A DNA stretch of 64,000 nucleotides from Incurvaria masculella (lineage: Eukaryota > Arthropoda > Insecta > Lepidoptera > Incurvariidae). A model generated the notes under the pieces. It was given only the letters and a program-made list of their open reading frames with translations. It searched no databases and had not been told where the DNA came from. The translations under genes and the position numbers were made by a program. The stretch is from contig OX335643.1 in assembly GCA_946894095.1 (NCBI GenBank), forward strand, positions 5,877,036-5,941,035, read 5' to 3'. Of this stretch, positions 28,701 to 40,700 are shown piece after piece (position 1 is the stretch's first letter; each line of letters opens with the position of its first letter).

Positions 28701-31700
28701 GTCACTTTCTTTCGTTGACGGTTCCATTAAAACGGACGCAAAAGAACCGACAGGAAACTACGCCAGTCAAAATACAAATACATTTTTATCCTATGGCTAA
28801 AAAATAATGCAAAATTATCCCTTTAAACATACATAAAAACTAAGAGTCAAGTGCAAGAGTCAAGTGCAATTGTCAAGGTGCGAACATGTATGAGATTCTA
28901 ACCAACCCCTAGAATTAAATAATGCTTAACTACTATTCGGGTGTACAGAGCCAAAGTGAATGATAATAAAAACATTTATTGCACGATAAAAATTTACAAA
29001 AGGTAGAGATTAATGCCTTAAGTCATTTTCTAATGCCTACCTTACAGTATTGAATATCAGAAATGGGTAGCGTAAAAAAACAAGAAAACGAATGAATGAA
29101 AATGATGTTACACGAATACTAAACTTATACTAATTATATAAATATATATATATTTACACGTAATAAATAAACATATAGTATGCTATGCATATTCATATTT
29201 ACATATATTAAATAATATAGAATAGGTAAATACTAACAGAATTAATACCTAAATACGATTTAATTTGATTTTTAGCGACATCTACATTTGAAGCATTGAA
29301 GCCAATACTTTTTCAGATTCTTTTCAAAATCTGATTACAATGCTTCAAATGTAGATGTCGCTTTAACTCAAATTAATGAGATAACGGTAATGTCGTATCC
29401 ATTAAATACACAAAATTATCTAATTACGATTTTCTTATAAAACAGTGGTGTATGTATAAAACACACCTTAAGAGGGTCGCGTTAGCCTATCAATAACTCT
29501 TTACATGCTCTGAAAGTTTATTAGGTTATTTAAATTTTGGTTTCTAAAATATATTGTCGAAACCTACGTCTGTATCTTTTTAATTATTTTTAGATTGGAA
29601 AATATTGGCTGATAAATATTGGAAGAAAGATCATTGTTTTACTTGCAATTTCGATTTTTTTTCGAACAAAAAAATTAAAACATACCGACGCATAATCAAG
29701 CCTTCTCATCTCAAATGATTTAAATAAATACCTATTACATTCTGACATCTTTTAGGGCCAGGCAGACGATATTTCGCATTCGGTTTGCAAAATGATGCCT
29801 TGGCCAATGGACAAAAAAAGCATTTCTTAAAATTTTCAAACCTCAAAGCTACTATCACGACAGTCTTAGGGCCGATTGCACGAAAGGACACAAAAATAAA
29901 ATCAACGCCAACGTATGATTAATGACGTCACTTTCTATGGATAGTATGAAAGGGAGCCGAGTCAACTCCATGCGGGTCACTAAAAGTGACATGTTTGAAA
30001 ATTTAATAACTCAGACGTCTCTTCCTGCAATCGGGGCATTTCAACTTCTATAGCATTATCAGATCCGTTTTCCAACGCGAGTCGGTTGGCACGCTTCGCC
30101 GCGCTAAGTTATAAGGTCCGAAAATTCGAATTTTTCGCGCGTTAAATACAATAATTTTGGAGGTGGATTACGCAATGATAAAGTAAGAACATCGTAAAAA
30201 GATTAGTCATCAGACATAGCTTATTTAATCAAGATTTATGATCTATTTGATTTTTATTAGATTTTTGACTACAGCGGTCGTGGTTTACTTTTAACTATAA
30301 GTCGTTTTGAAATTAAAATTTTCGTATATCTTACCAAATCATACACTATGCACATTTTCTTTTTTGTGGACATGTTGCATCTTCATCATCACGGAGCCTG
30401 TCTTATTCTTTGAAACAGAGAAGGTCCCAGAGCGCAACAGCCCGGTTTTGTACCGAGGCCGCGAATGAGTTAGGCCCGCCGGGTTGGGCCACCTTAAGGT
30501 GGCCGATGCCGCTCAACTCCCCATACAAACGGGGAAAGAAGATCGCGCCAATATTTCTTGTCAGAGATCCCAACTTTTGCTCAAAATAGCTTTATTTGAT
30601 CGAACTAGATGTCTGATGACCGTTGGCATTGTAAAATTGTGTTTGGTTTGTAAGTTATATAAGTTCCGAAAGTTCGAATTTTTCGCGCGTTTTATACAAT
30701 CACTTTGGAGGTGGATTACGCAATGATAAAGTAAGAACATCTTAAAAACATTAGTCATCAGACATAGCTTATTTAATCAAGATTTATAATCTATATGGTT
30801 TTTGTTAGATTTTTGACTACAGGGGTCGTGGTTTACTTTTAGCTATAAGTCATTTTGTAATTAAAATTTTCGTTAATCTTACCAAATCATACACTATGCG
30901 CATTGTTCTTTTTTGTGGACATTGTTGCATCTTTCTCATCACGGAGCCTGTCTTGTTCTTTAAAACAGAGAAAGTTCCAGAGCGCAACAGCACGGTTTTG
31001 TACCGTGCCCACGAATGAGTTAGTCCCGCCGGGTTGGGCCACCTTAAGACTTTCCGGTCTGTGCCCTGGGTGGAAACCGCTATGGCGGTTCTCCGATCTC
31101 TACTTTGTGTCCACCACCGTCTATCTATAGGGCCGGCAGAGCGAGCACAGACATATTTCGACGTTGCGACGCACGCACAGAATACAAAAATCGCTTGAAG
31201 ATGCCCAATACCGTCAAATTTGTACGTACAAGTTTTGCGTAGGTATTTAACGTCGAAACAAGCTTAGGGTTACCACTAAATAGTGCGCGGGTGATTAGTT
31301 AAATGCGATATTTGTCAATGTTTATACAGGGTGTCCCGTAAGTAGTGGATCAAACGAATAGTGGGGATAGAAGAGGTCAGTGCCTATCAGAAACACCTAC
31401 TTTAGATTCTAAGTCATTCCTAGTTTAGAAGTAATTAATTTATTTCTGATTATTTTTAAATTTTCAGAATGTAAAATAAAAAAAATATGCTTAAAAAAAG
31501 TTCATAACTTTTTCTAATTTTTATTTAAATTTATTGTTGCCGAATATCTTACCTTTATAATAAAAATACATTTGCGTCTAACTAATACACTATTTTAAAT
31601 TTTAAATATGTTTTTTATATGTTTTAAATATGAGTTTAAAAATAAAATAAACTCTTTCCATCATGCAGAACGTATAATAGTCACAACGTATAATATTCCT

Positions 31701-34700
31701 AACATGAATTCACAAAAAAAGAAAACCATGCAGAACGTATAATATGCCAAGAAGCACTGCATAAAGCGCCCTAACAACGATACATTTAAGGCTGAAATTG
31801 CTACGAATCGATATCTGTTGAAGAGTAACAATTTGCTGCAACGCTAATTGAGACGGTCGAAAAGTCGCGTGCGAGTATAATCTCTAATTTTATATCGATA
31901 AGGGCGCTTATCGTATGAAATATTTTAGGATTATATGATATGCATGGTTTTCTTTTTTTGTTAAATAAAGATCATAACATTATACGTTGTGACTATTATA
32001 CGTTATGCATGGAGAAATAAGTAATTTAATTTTTTGGACTTCTTCATGCACTACGTATAAGATTATACGATCTGCCGATTATATTAGTTGGGGAAAAAGT
32101 TTCTTCGCATTTTTTAAGAAAATTCAAAACATTTTTTAATATGGTTTATTTACATTTAACTTAAGTATGTAGGTACCATTTTGTTCGATAACTTTTTGCC
32201 ATCTTGTAGGTAGGGACATGATCCCATTGCTATAGAAATATTGGGACTTCTGATCAATATACCGCGACAAGTGGTTTTGGCAGTCCTCTCGTGATGTTAA
32301 CCTGACACTGCCTAAAGAATTCTGAAGAGACCTAAACAGGTGGAAATCTGAAGGTGCAAGGTCAGGACTATACGGCGGATGCATTAACACCTCCCAGCCA
32401 AACTCTCTTAGTTTTTGCTGAGTGGCTAAAGATGTGTGAGGTCTAGCGTTATCATGATGAAAAACCACACCCCTTCTGTTGATTAATTCCGGCCGCTTTC
32501 TCTCAACTTCTTGCTTTAATCTCATCAGTTGTTCGCAGTAGAGTTCAGAATCGATGGTCCTGCCTGGTGGTAACAGCTCATAATGAATAATGCCCTTCCA
32601 ATCCTACCACACACACAGCATCACCTTGTTGCGAGTTAACCCGGGTTTCGCCACAGTCTGTGAAGCTTGACCGGCCTTTGACCACGACCTTTTTCGCACG
32701 TTCTTGTCGTACGTGATCCACTTTTCATCACCAGTTATCAGCTTCTTCAAAAATGGTTCGGTTTCATTACGTCGTAATAAAGAATCACAAATGAGTACAC
32801 GGTTCATTAGGTTTCTTTCAGTGAGCTCGTGAGGTACCCAAATATCGAGCTTTTTTGTGTACCCAGTTTTTTTCAAATGCGCCAAAACTGTTTTGTGGTC
32901 AATTCCTAGTTCTTCAGCTACGTCGTAACTACTGATATGCCGATCTTGCTCCACTTTTTCAAAAATGGCATCCATTTTATCCGTAATAGGGCGACCAGAG
33001 CGACGTGCATCTTTGACATCAAAATTTCCGGATTGAAAACGCTTAAACCAAATTTGTGCTACTCTCACAGACACTGCACTAGGTCCATAAACATCGCAAA
33101 TTTTTTTCGCGGCTTGCGTTGCATTTTTACCTTTTTTGTAGTAAAATTTTAAAATGTATCGAATTTCTTCATTAGATTCACTCATTTTGACAGTACGAAA
33201 AACAAATGAGAATCACACATTTTCCTAATTTGAATTTGGAATTATGTTCTTTAAAATTTAAACTTTCAATGATACCAAAACCAGCCAGATACAAATAGTA
33301 TAGCCAAAGAGATTTTATTACAAGTTCATACATACTATAATGCGAAAAGACTTTTTCCCCGACCTATTACGTTGTGCATGGTTTTAAAATTTTGTTAAAA
33401 TATGACATTATACGATCTGCATATTATACGTTATGCCGTTCCCCCGATCCACGGAGGAGGTGCGATCGCATTCGACGCGATGCGCAGTTCTTTGTCCGGT
33501 AGGGGGTTTTGATCAGAGAGTATGGAAGGACGGGAGTAGAAACGAAAACTAGCTTGTATGGCCGCGGCGGCGCGGCGGCGTAGCCACGAGTTAGTGGAAA
33601 ACGTCTTCTAAGTAAAGACTCTTATTACACACATACTAGTCTTAGGGCCTTTTTCACCTACTGCTGTTTAGCTTAATCGCCATTTAGGGCCTTTCTTAGC
33701 AGCTTGCAATCAATACCAGTACAAGATAAACAGCACTTTAGTAATAAAGGCTATTTAAGTGTCGATTAAAATAAATCAGCACTTGGTGAAAACCAGGCTT
33801 AGTCACAGGACTCTTATTTAGTGTAAAGAACATTCGAAGTTGCGCGTCCCGAATTTGTAAGCGAAGGACCTACATTAGAGTTACCATGTTAAATAACTCG
33901 CTGGGTGAACCGGCAAGTGAGTGAGTAAAAGTATCGTTTTGTTGTATTCGTTCGTACCATGCCAACTGGTACATTTCAGTTCACTTGACCATCCTGAGCC
34001 TTTAGTCCGACTTCTTACCTAAATTGGCGTTTACGCCGAACCGATCGACTAGCGTTTTCAAATATATGGAGAATAGAAGAGCGCGCGCAGTAGGCGTTAA
34101 GAGAACTATTTGCGAGTCCGAGTTTGAATTGACACATGACGCATATTCGCCGTAAATACGTAGACGTTGCCCTTTACGCATTTTCATACAAATCGGTGGT
34201 CTGAGTTTGTTTTTGACGGGTTCAAGAAGTAAAACCACAGAATAGATTGTAAAACTCGTACGGGTTTGACGTTTTTACGTAACTTACGTATTACGTATGG
34301 CTATTGTATGGTAATGCCTGTATACACCTGAATATAGTAATTAAGATAATTTTAGTATGACTATAAACTTCAATGTATGTGTATTGTAAATTTAATTACT
34401 GACTCAAAATTCTGAGCGGTGATATTGAAATTGGGGCAACCAAAACCGATTTTCAATTAATTAAATTATTAAATTTGTGTATCTGCTCTTCTGGAACCGA
34501 CAGATTGATGACGTGTCCAAGTGTAGGTCACGTAGGTTTGGATAAGAAATGAAATTAAGGTGGCCCAACCCGCTCATATCCCCATACAAAAGGGGAAAGA
34601 AGATCACGCCCATATTTCTTGTCAGAGATCCAAAATTTTGCTCAAAGTAGCTTTATTTGATCGAACTAGATGTCTGATGACCATTGGCATTGTAAAATTG

Positions 34701-37700
34701 TGTTTGGTTTCTAAGTTATAAGGTCCGAAAGCACAAATTTTTCGCGCGTTTTATAGAATAACTTTGGAGGTGGATTACGCAATGATAAAGTAAGAACATC
34801 GTAAAGAGATTAGTTATCAGACATAGCTTATTTAATCAAGATTTATGATCTATTTGGTTTTTGTTAGATTTTTGACAACAGCGGTCGTGGTTTACTTTTA
34901 GCTATAAGTCGTTTTGAAATTAAAATTTTCGTAAATCTTACCAAATCATACACTATGCGCATTGTCTTTTTTGTGGACATGTTGTATCTTCCTCATCACG
35001 GAGCCTGTCTTATTCTTTGAAACAGAGAAGATCCCAGAGCGCAACAGCACGGTTTTGTACCGTGCCCGCGAATGAGTTCGTCCCGCCGGGTTGGGCCACC
35101 TTAAATGAAATTGCGAAGCTCCGTAAACGCCAATTTAGGTGAGAACTACCCATACTCCGCATCAATCTGTTCCGAAGATAAAGCGTTTTCGCCAGCATAG
35201 CGGTGATTGGAACACTGAAATTCAATTATTCATAGCCAATAAGCCGGGTTCATAACTGTCAGTGGGTACCGTAATGATAACGTGCAACTCCAACGTAGGT
35301 GTGTACACCGTCGGTGGGCAGGATATCGTGCGACGGCAAGAAACATTAGCTTACACATACTCGAACCGAAACGTAACTCACGGAAGTGAAATGGCTGTTA
35401 ATTAAAGGTGGAGTCACTGACCCCTGCGGTGTGGTCGCACCCTAATGTTCGCCTATTGTAATGTTCGGTAGCATTAGAAACGCCCTTCGATATGTTTGTG
35501 TATATGTTGAGGTAACGATTCAGAGCCCCTAGTCAAACTTCTCACCTTAATTGGCGTTTACGGAACTTCGAAGATACGTAAAAACGTCAAAACTAATAAA
35601 GACTTGTACTGCTTATTTTGGTGGCTTTAAGCCCTGGTTGCACGAAGAAACGGCTGAGTTAATCAATGTTCAAACACGTCACTTTTAGTGAACCGCATAG
35701 AGTTCCTTCTATATTGTCCACACAAAGTGGCGTGTTTGATCGTACGTTGACGTTGATTTAGATTTTTTGTCCTTTCGTGCACTCGGCCCTAAGAATAACA
35801 CACTTTTTTGCATGTAAAAAAATAATATGATGAAAATTACAAGCTATGCACAAATAAGCTGATTAAACTTTTACATTTATACAATAAAAAAATGCTTTAA
35901 TTCATATAAATAGGATTACATGTTAAATATACATAGCTTAAATTAAATTGACAAGGGGCAACAAAAGGTCTAGACGCTGCATGTGACTAACATATGTTAG
36001 TCGCTGATTTTAAGCCTTGCCTTCTTCAGCCTGTTAAAATCAAACTCGGACTACCGAAGTTGCATGAAAACGCGGAGTCAACGTAAACAGCAACGTCAAA
36101 TTATTTACGGCGACGGTAAGTAAGCAAATGTTAGTTCGCTTAGCGCCCACTGCGCTCTTCAATTATATTTATTTATATTTGAAATCGCTAGTGGATCGGT
36201 TTGGCGTAAGCGCCAAATTAGGTGAGAAATCGGACTAGGGGCTCGGATCACATGATATAGCGTTGGGGCATTACGGCTGAACCCGCGCTCTCTATGAGCG
36301 GGTTCTGTTTTGTATAGTTCTATTTCACCTCCTAACAATTACCTTCTGCGCCCACTCTCGGCTTCTGACCGACTCGCATATTCGGAACTCGGACTCTAGT
36401 AGGAAAACGCCACAGGTTACGTTAACTTAGAAGCAATACTGACTTGTCATAACTGCGTTGTCGATATTGTCGACGCGCGGCGTAGCCACTTTTATATACA
36501 AGATTTGCAGCGCCGGCAAGTGACTACGGTTGCGATTTCGGTTCCGAATTCTCTTACTACTCGATACTTATCTTCTCTATTACTAACGAAACGTAAGAAA
36601 GAACACGTAAACGTAAAGCTATTTAGTGCAACGAGCATTCGATCTGGCGCGTCCCGAATTCGTTATCGAACTAATTTCAGTTAGACGTTTTGGACTTACT
36701 CGTGGCTACGCGCCGCCGCCGTATGAATGAGTGTGTACTATTATGTAAATGTAAATAAAACAACACCCACAGTCATTATATTATCCTAACGCATACATGG
36801 GAACTAGGTGACATGCCAGGAACATGCCCATGATCTTGGCTCCATTGAACTGGATGTAAAACGCGGAAAATTGTCCATCGCCGGTTCAAACAAATTTTCA
36901 TCCAATGCGTTGGTACTAACATGGGCGGTCTTAAGACGATAATGAGGTGATCAAGTTCCATTCAATGGCTAGTGCCGTTTTCTTAGTCATATTAAAAAAT
37001 ATGTATCTGAAATTTTGCACTTAAGTCAGTCAGCGTGTTTGCGTCCGATGCTGGACATACGCCTCTCCAATTTTCCTCCAGTCCTCCCGGCGTTCAGCGG
37101 TACGCAACCGGTGCTTTGGGAAGTGGTGATGAATCTGCCAAATTCGATCCTTTTGTTTTCGTAGGTAGACAGATCACTTTCAATAAAATATTATACCCCC
37201 CTCCGGGCATAAGACACGGCTGCATCGGCGGTATCGACCGCCCCCCCCCCACCCTCCTCCCCGGGGCGGGGGTACGGCGGGGGTGGCTCGTGGTAAAAAT
37301 AACAACCCCCCAGGTGCGACGAACCCGCGCGGGGAGCGGCCTGGCCGAGCGGCTGACGCATTGCACCCGCCGGGTGTGGCCCGGGGGAGAAACTCGGTTT
37401 TGAATGTTTGTGTGTAACTGGACATTGATGGCTAATGCCACGTCCACCATCCGAGGGGTCAGTCACTCGAGTGAAAGGCGTACAGCAAGATTGCCAGTAG
37501 TCGAAAATACCAGGATTACCTACCTTGTGATTTCTAGATTCCTAAGGATTCCCAAGGACTACCAAAGATTCCAAAGGACTTCCAAGGATTCACAAATATT
37601 GCTGAAGATTTCCATGATTATTAAAGGACCTAAGCTTTTTTTTATGAAAAACCGGTATGGATGGCTGTGCTGAGAATCAAAGGTGCTCAGAAAAGCCAAA

Positions 37701-40700
37701 AACATCTCGCCTCGCGAAACCACGCTCAGCGAGACGCCATGCCAGCGGATTGGCGGACTATGGCTGAGCTATCGAGCTTATTCGAATTACGCTTGAAGAC
37801 TCCCAGGTTATAGGTATGAGGAAAGGCATCCGCCGGTAGACAGTTCCATATCCATAGTGGTATTTTAGCCATCCATGTCTGGCTGCATACATAAGCAGGA
37901 CTCACACACGAAGGGTTCCGTACCATCGTACAAGATTTAACACAAAAGAAATCACGTTATTTGTTTGGGGCCCCCTTTATTTTTTTGTTTTTTATTTTAC
38001 CTATTTGTTATAGCGGCAAAATAAATGCACACCCCGTTTACGAGATACCGCACTGTGACAGACGGACGGCCGGACGGACGGACGGACGGACGGACGGACG
38101 GACGGACGGACGGACGGACGGACGGACGGACGGACGGACAGCGGAGGCTTAGTAATAGGGTTCCGTTTTCACCCTTTGGGTACGGAACCCTAAAGAGAAG
38201 GTCCCGCGCCCCTGAGCTACGAGCCGCTTAGTGTGCTAGGCTCGTCCTTTGTCGCTGCGGATTGTCTGGAGCGGGGTCGTCGGCCTTCACCGGCGCGCCG
38301 CGTACTACGCACGTGACGCGCAATGGGAATTGAAGGAGGCTTCGACGCATCCGTCGGATTGATAAAGGAACATGCCTCGAATTGGTCTCAGTGTCCAACA
38401 GAGTTATGGCATGTGGTAATGGAAAGTATTCTGTTCAGATGTTATAATCGGCAACAACTTAAATTCCATTGCAGAATAAACACGAAACCTAAATCGTTTT
38501 TGTAGTAAAACACAATTGGTGGTCATAAAAATCGACCAAGTGCACTTGCGTCGAGTCGGACTCGCACACGGCTCAGTGACAGACGGATGGACGGACGGAC
38601 GGACACCGAAGGATTATCAATAGGGTTGCACCATTAGTACCCAAATGTCTCAGTTGTCACCTAAATTGGCGTTTACGGCAAACCGATCGACTGGCGTTTT
38701 CAAATGTATGGAGAAATTAAAGAGCGCGCGCAGTGGGCGTTAAGCGAACTATCATTTGCGAGTCCGAGTTTAATTTGACAGCTTACTCAACGTTGCCGTT
38801 TACGTCGACTCCGCGTTTTCATACAAATCGGATGTCCGAGTTTGACTTTGACAGCTTGTAGAAGTAAAACCACAGAATATCTAGTAAAAATTTGTATGGA
38901 GTTTGAAGTTTGTTACGGAGCTTCGAAGTTACGTAAACGCCAATTTTGGTGAGAACTGAGACTACCGGCTCGGAACCCAAAAAGTCTGAAAGAACGCTAA
39001 GCGAAAACGAAGTCATAACGCTGGCGGGCGATGCGAGCGGAGACGCACTGCGCTCCGCTGCCGCCGCCGCGCTACTCCCGAAGAGCGGGGAAGTTGGTCG
39101 CCGGCGCGGCCGCTCGGGGCGGCTCGCGAGCCTGCCGCTGGTGGCTCGCGAGTCCGGCCGTCACGCCCGCCGCCGATGGCCTTGTTCCGAGCCAGTTCAA
39201 CGGACAGCTGATGCGCTGCGTCGCCGGCCGCGGTCCGATTGTGCCGCTCCGAATGGATCTAGAAATGTCGGCGTCTCAGTTCTTCGTTTCGCTGATCGTT
39301 TTCAATTATTCGAAAAAAAAACACCCGTGTGTTAGTAGATTCGTTCACAGGGATCGTCGAAATGTTCGAGATAAAGCAACAGCGGGAGCACAAACGCGAC
39401 GATACGGCTGCATCGATCGGCAAATGTGTTTTTGTTTCGCTTTTCGTGCGAGCGGAAATGAGAAAAATAGACGTTTCGTTCGTTTGTGCTTCCGCTGCTG
39501 CAGCTAGTCTTCAATCGTTGTTAACGAAACGATCAAATAGATGTTTAAATTGTCAGTGGTCTTGGGGCTATAGGACTTGCCTTTCATGCCAGAGGTTACG
39601 GGTTCAAATCCTCGCCTCGGTCATTCACCACTTTAATTTTTGGATAAGTGCATTTAGTTACGAACGCGAGCTATTCCGTGGTTCGGAACCCACATGAAAC
39701 GATGAAAATGCGATCGTACCAACCCGGGCGGGGTTTAATCCTACCACCTAGTAGGGGAAGGGGACGTACAGCTCTATTCAGAGTGGGCGGACTAACTTTA
39801 GTACGTTTTTAAAGGTCAGACTAAACCGGTTTTTGTATGGTTAGTCCGGTGCTAATCTCGTACTAAGTTTTGACAGGTCCTCTGTGAATATAACATGCAT
39901 TGCGAACCATGGAGCAGCTCGCATTCGTGACGAAATGCAGGCGAGGATTTGAATCCATACCTCTGGTATGCTAGCCAAGTCCCCGCACCACTAGGCTACG
40001 AGCCGCTCAAGTAATAATATTCCGGGAGGTCACGACATTTTTGGTCACGATAAGCTAAATGGCTGAATCTGGGTTCAAATGTTAGAGACCAACCCTCTGA
40101 TGCTAAATATGTCGGTCTGCCTGCGCCACGTGGTTGCGTAATCTAGATTAGCTATATAAAATATTGGTATGCACCTGCTGATGAATATACTGATTGGGTA
40201 GAAATAATGATATTTATTAATTATACAACAATAACTAGTCGGTTTTTTAATTAAATACTTAAATATTTCTGAAGTTATATTTGTAACCTAAATCGCCCCT
40301 AAATACGAAACGCAACCAAAGATTTGTTAAATTTTGGTATTGCTAAGCAAGTATGTACTGATACTTTCATGCTTCGTTATTTGCAGCCATTTACCTTATC
40401 ATACATATTTTTTGTCACCATATCTACTTTTTCTGGCGCCTTATCTACGTAACGCAACCACTTAGCGCAGGCAGACCGACACATTTAGCTTCGGAGGGTT
40501 GGTCTTTATCCTGTGAACCCAGTTTCAGCCATTTACGTTATCATTACCATTTTTGTCGCGACCTCCTAGTCTATAAATTAAAAAAAAAAATATGATATCA
40601 ATCGAGGCACGATAATGAATCGTTGAAACGGCCAACGAAACGAGCTAGTCCGATTCCGGCGAGAGGTTGCGCCGTCATTACGCAGCGGTGGTTGACCCGA

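Noticed and set aside
34556..35106. piggyBac-type TTAA target site for the AAGGTGGCC element
   Set aside because: TTAA is seen at the ends, but the flanking 10 bp (AAATGAAATT) is also duplicated, which does not fit a TTAA-only duplication.
37094..37466. Several overlapping Pro/Arg/Gly-rich frames
   Set aside because: A GC-rich block with C and G homopolymer runs gives open frames in several phases; no domain is recognisable.
37961..38231. Arg/Asp/Gly/Thr-repeat proteins
   Set aside because: Translations of the GGAC microsatellite in an interspersed repeat.
38946..39697. Overlapping frames of 120-158 codons in the CpG-rich island
   Set aside because: No known domain, open in several phases through base composition, and extending into a SINE head at 39.55 kb.
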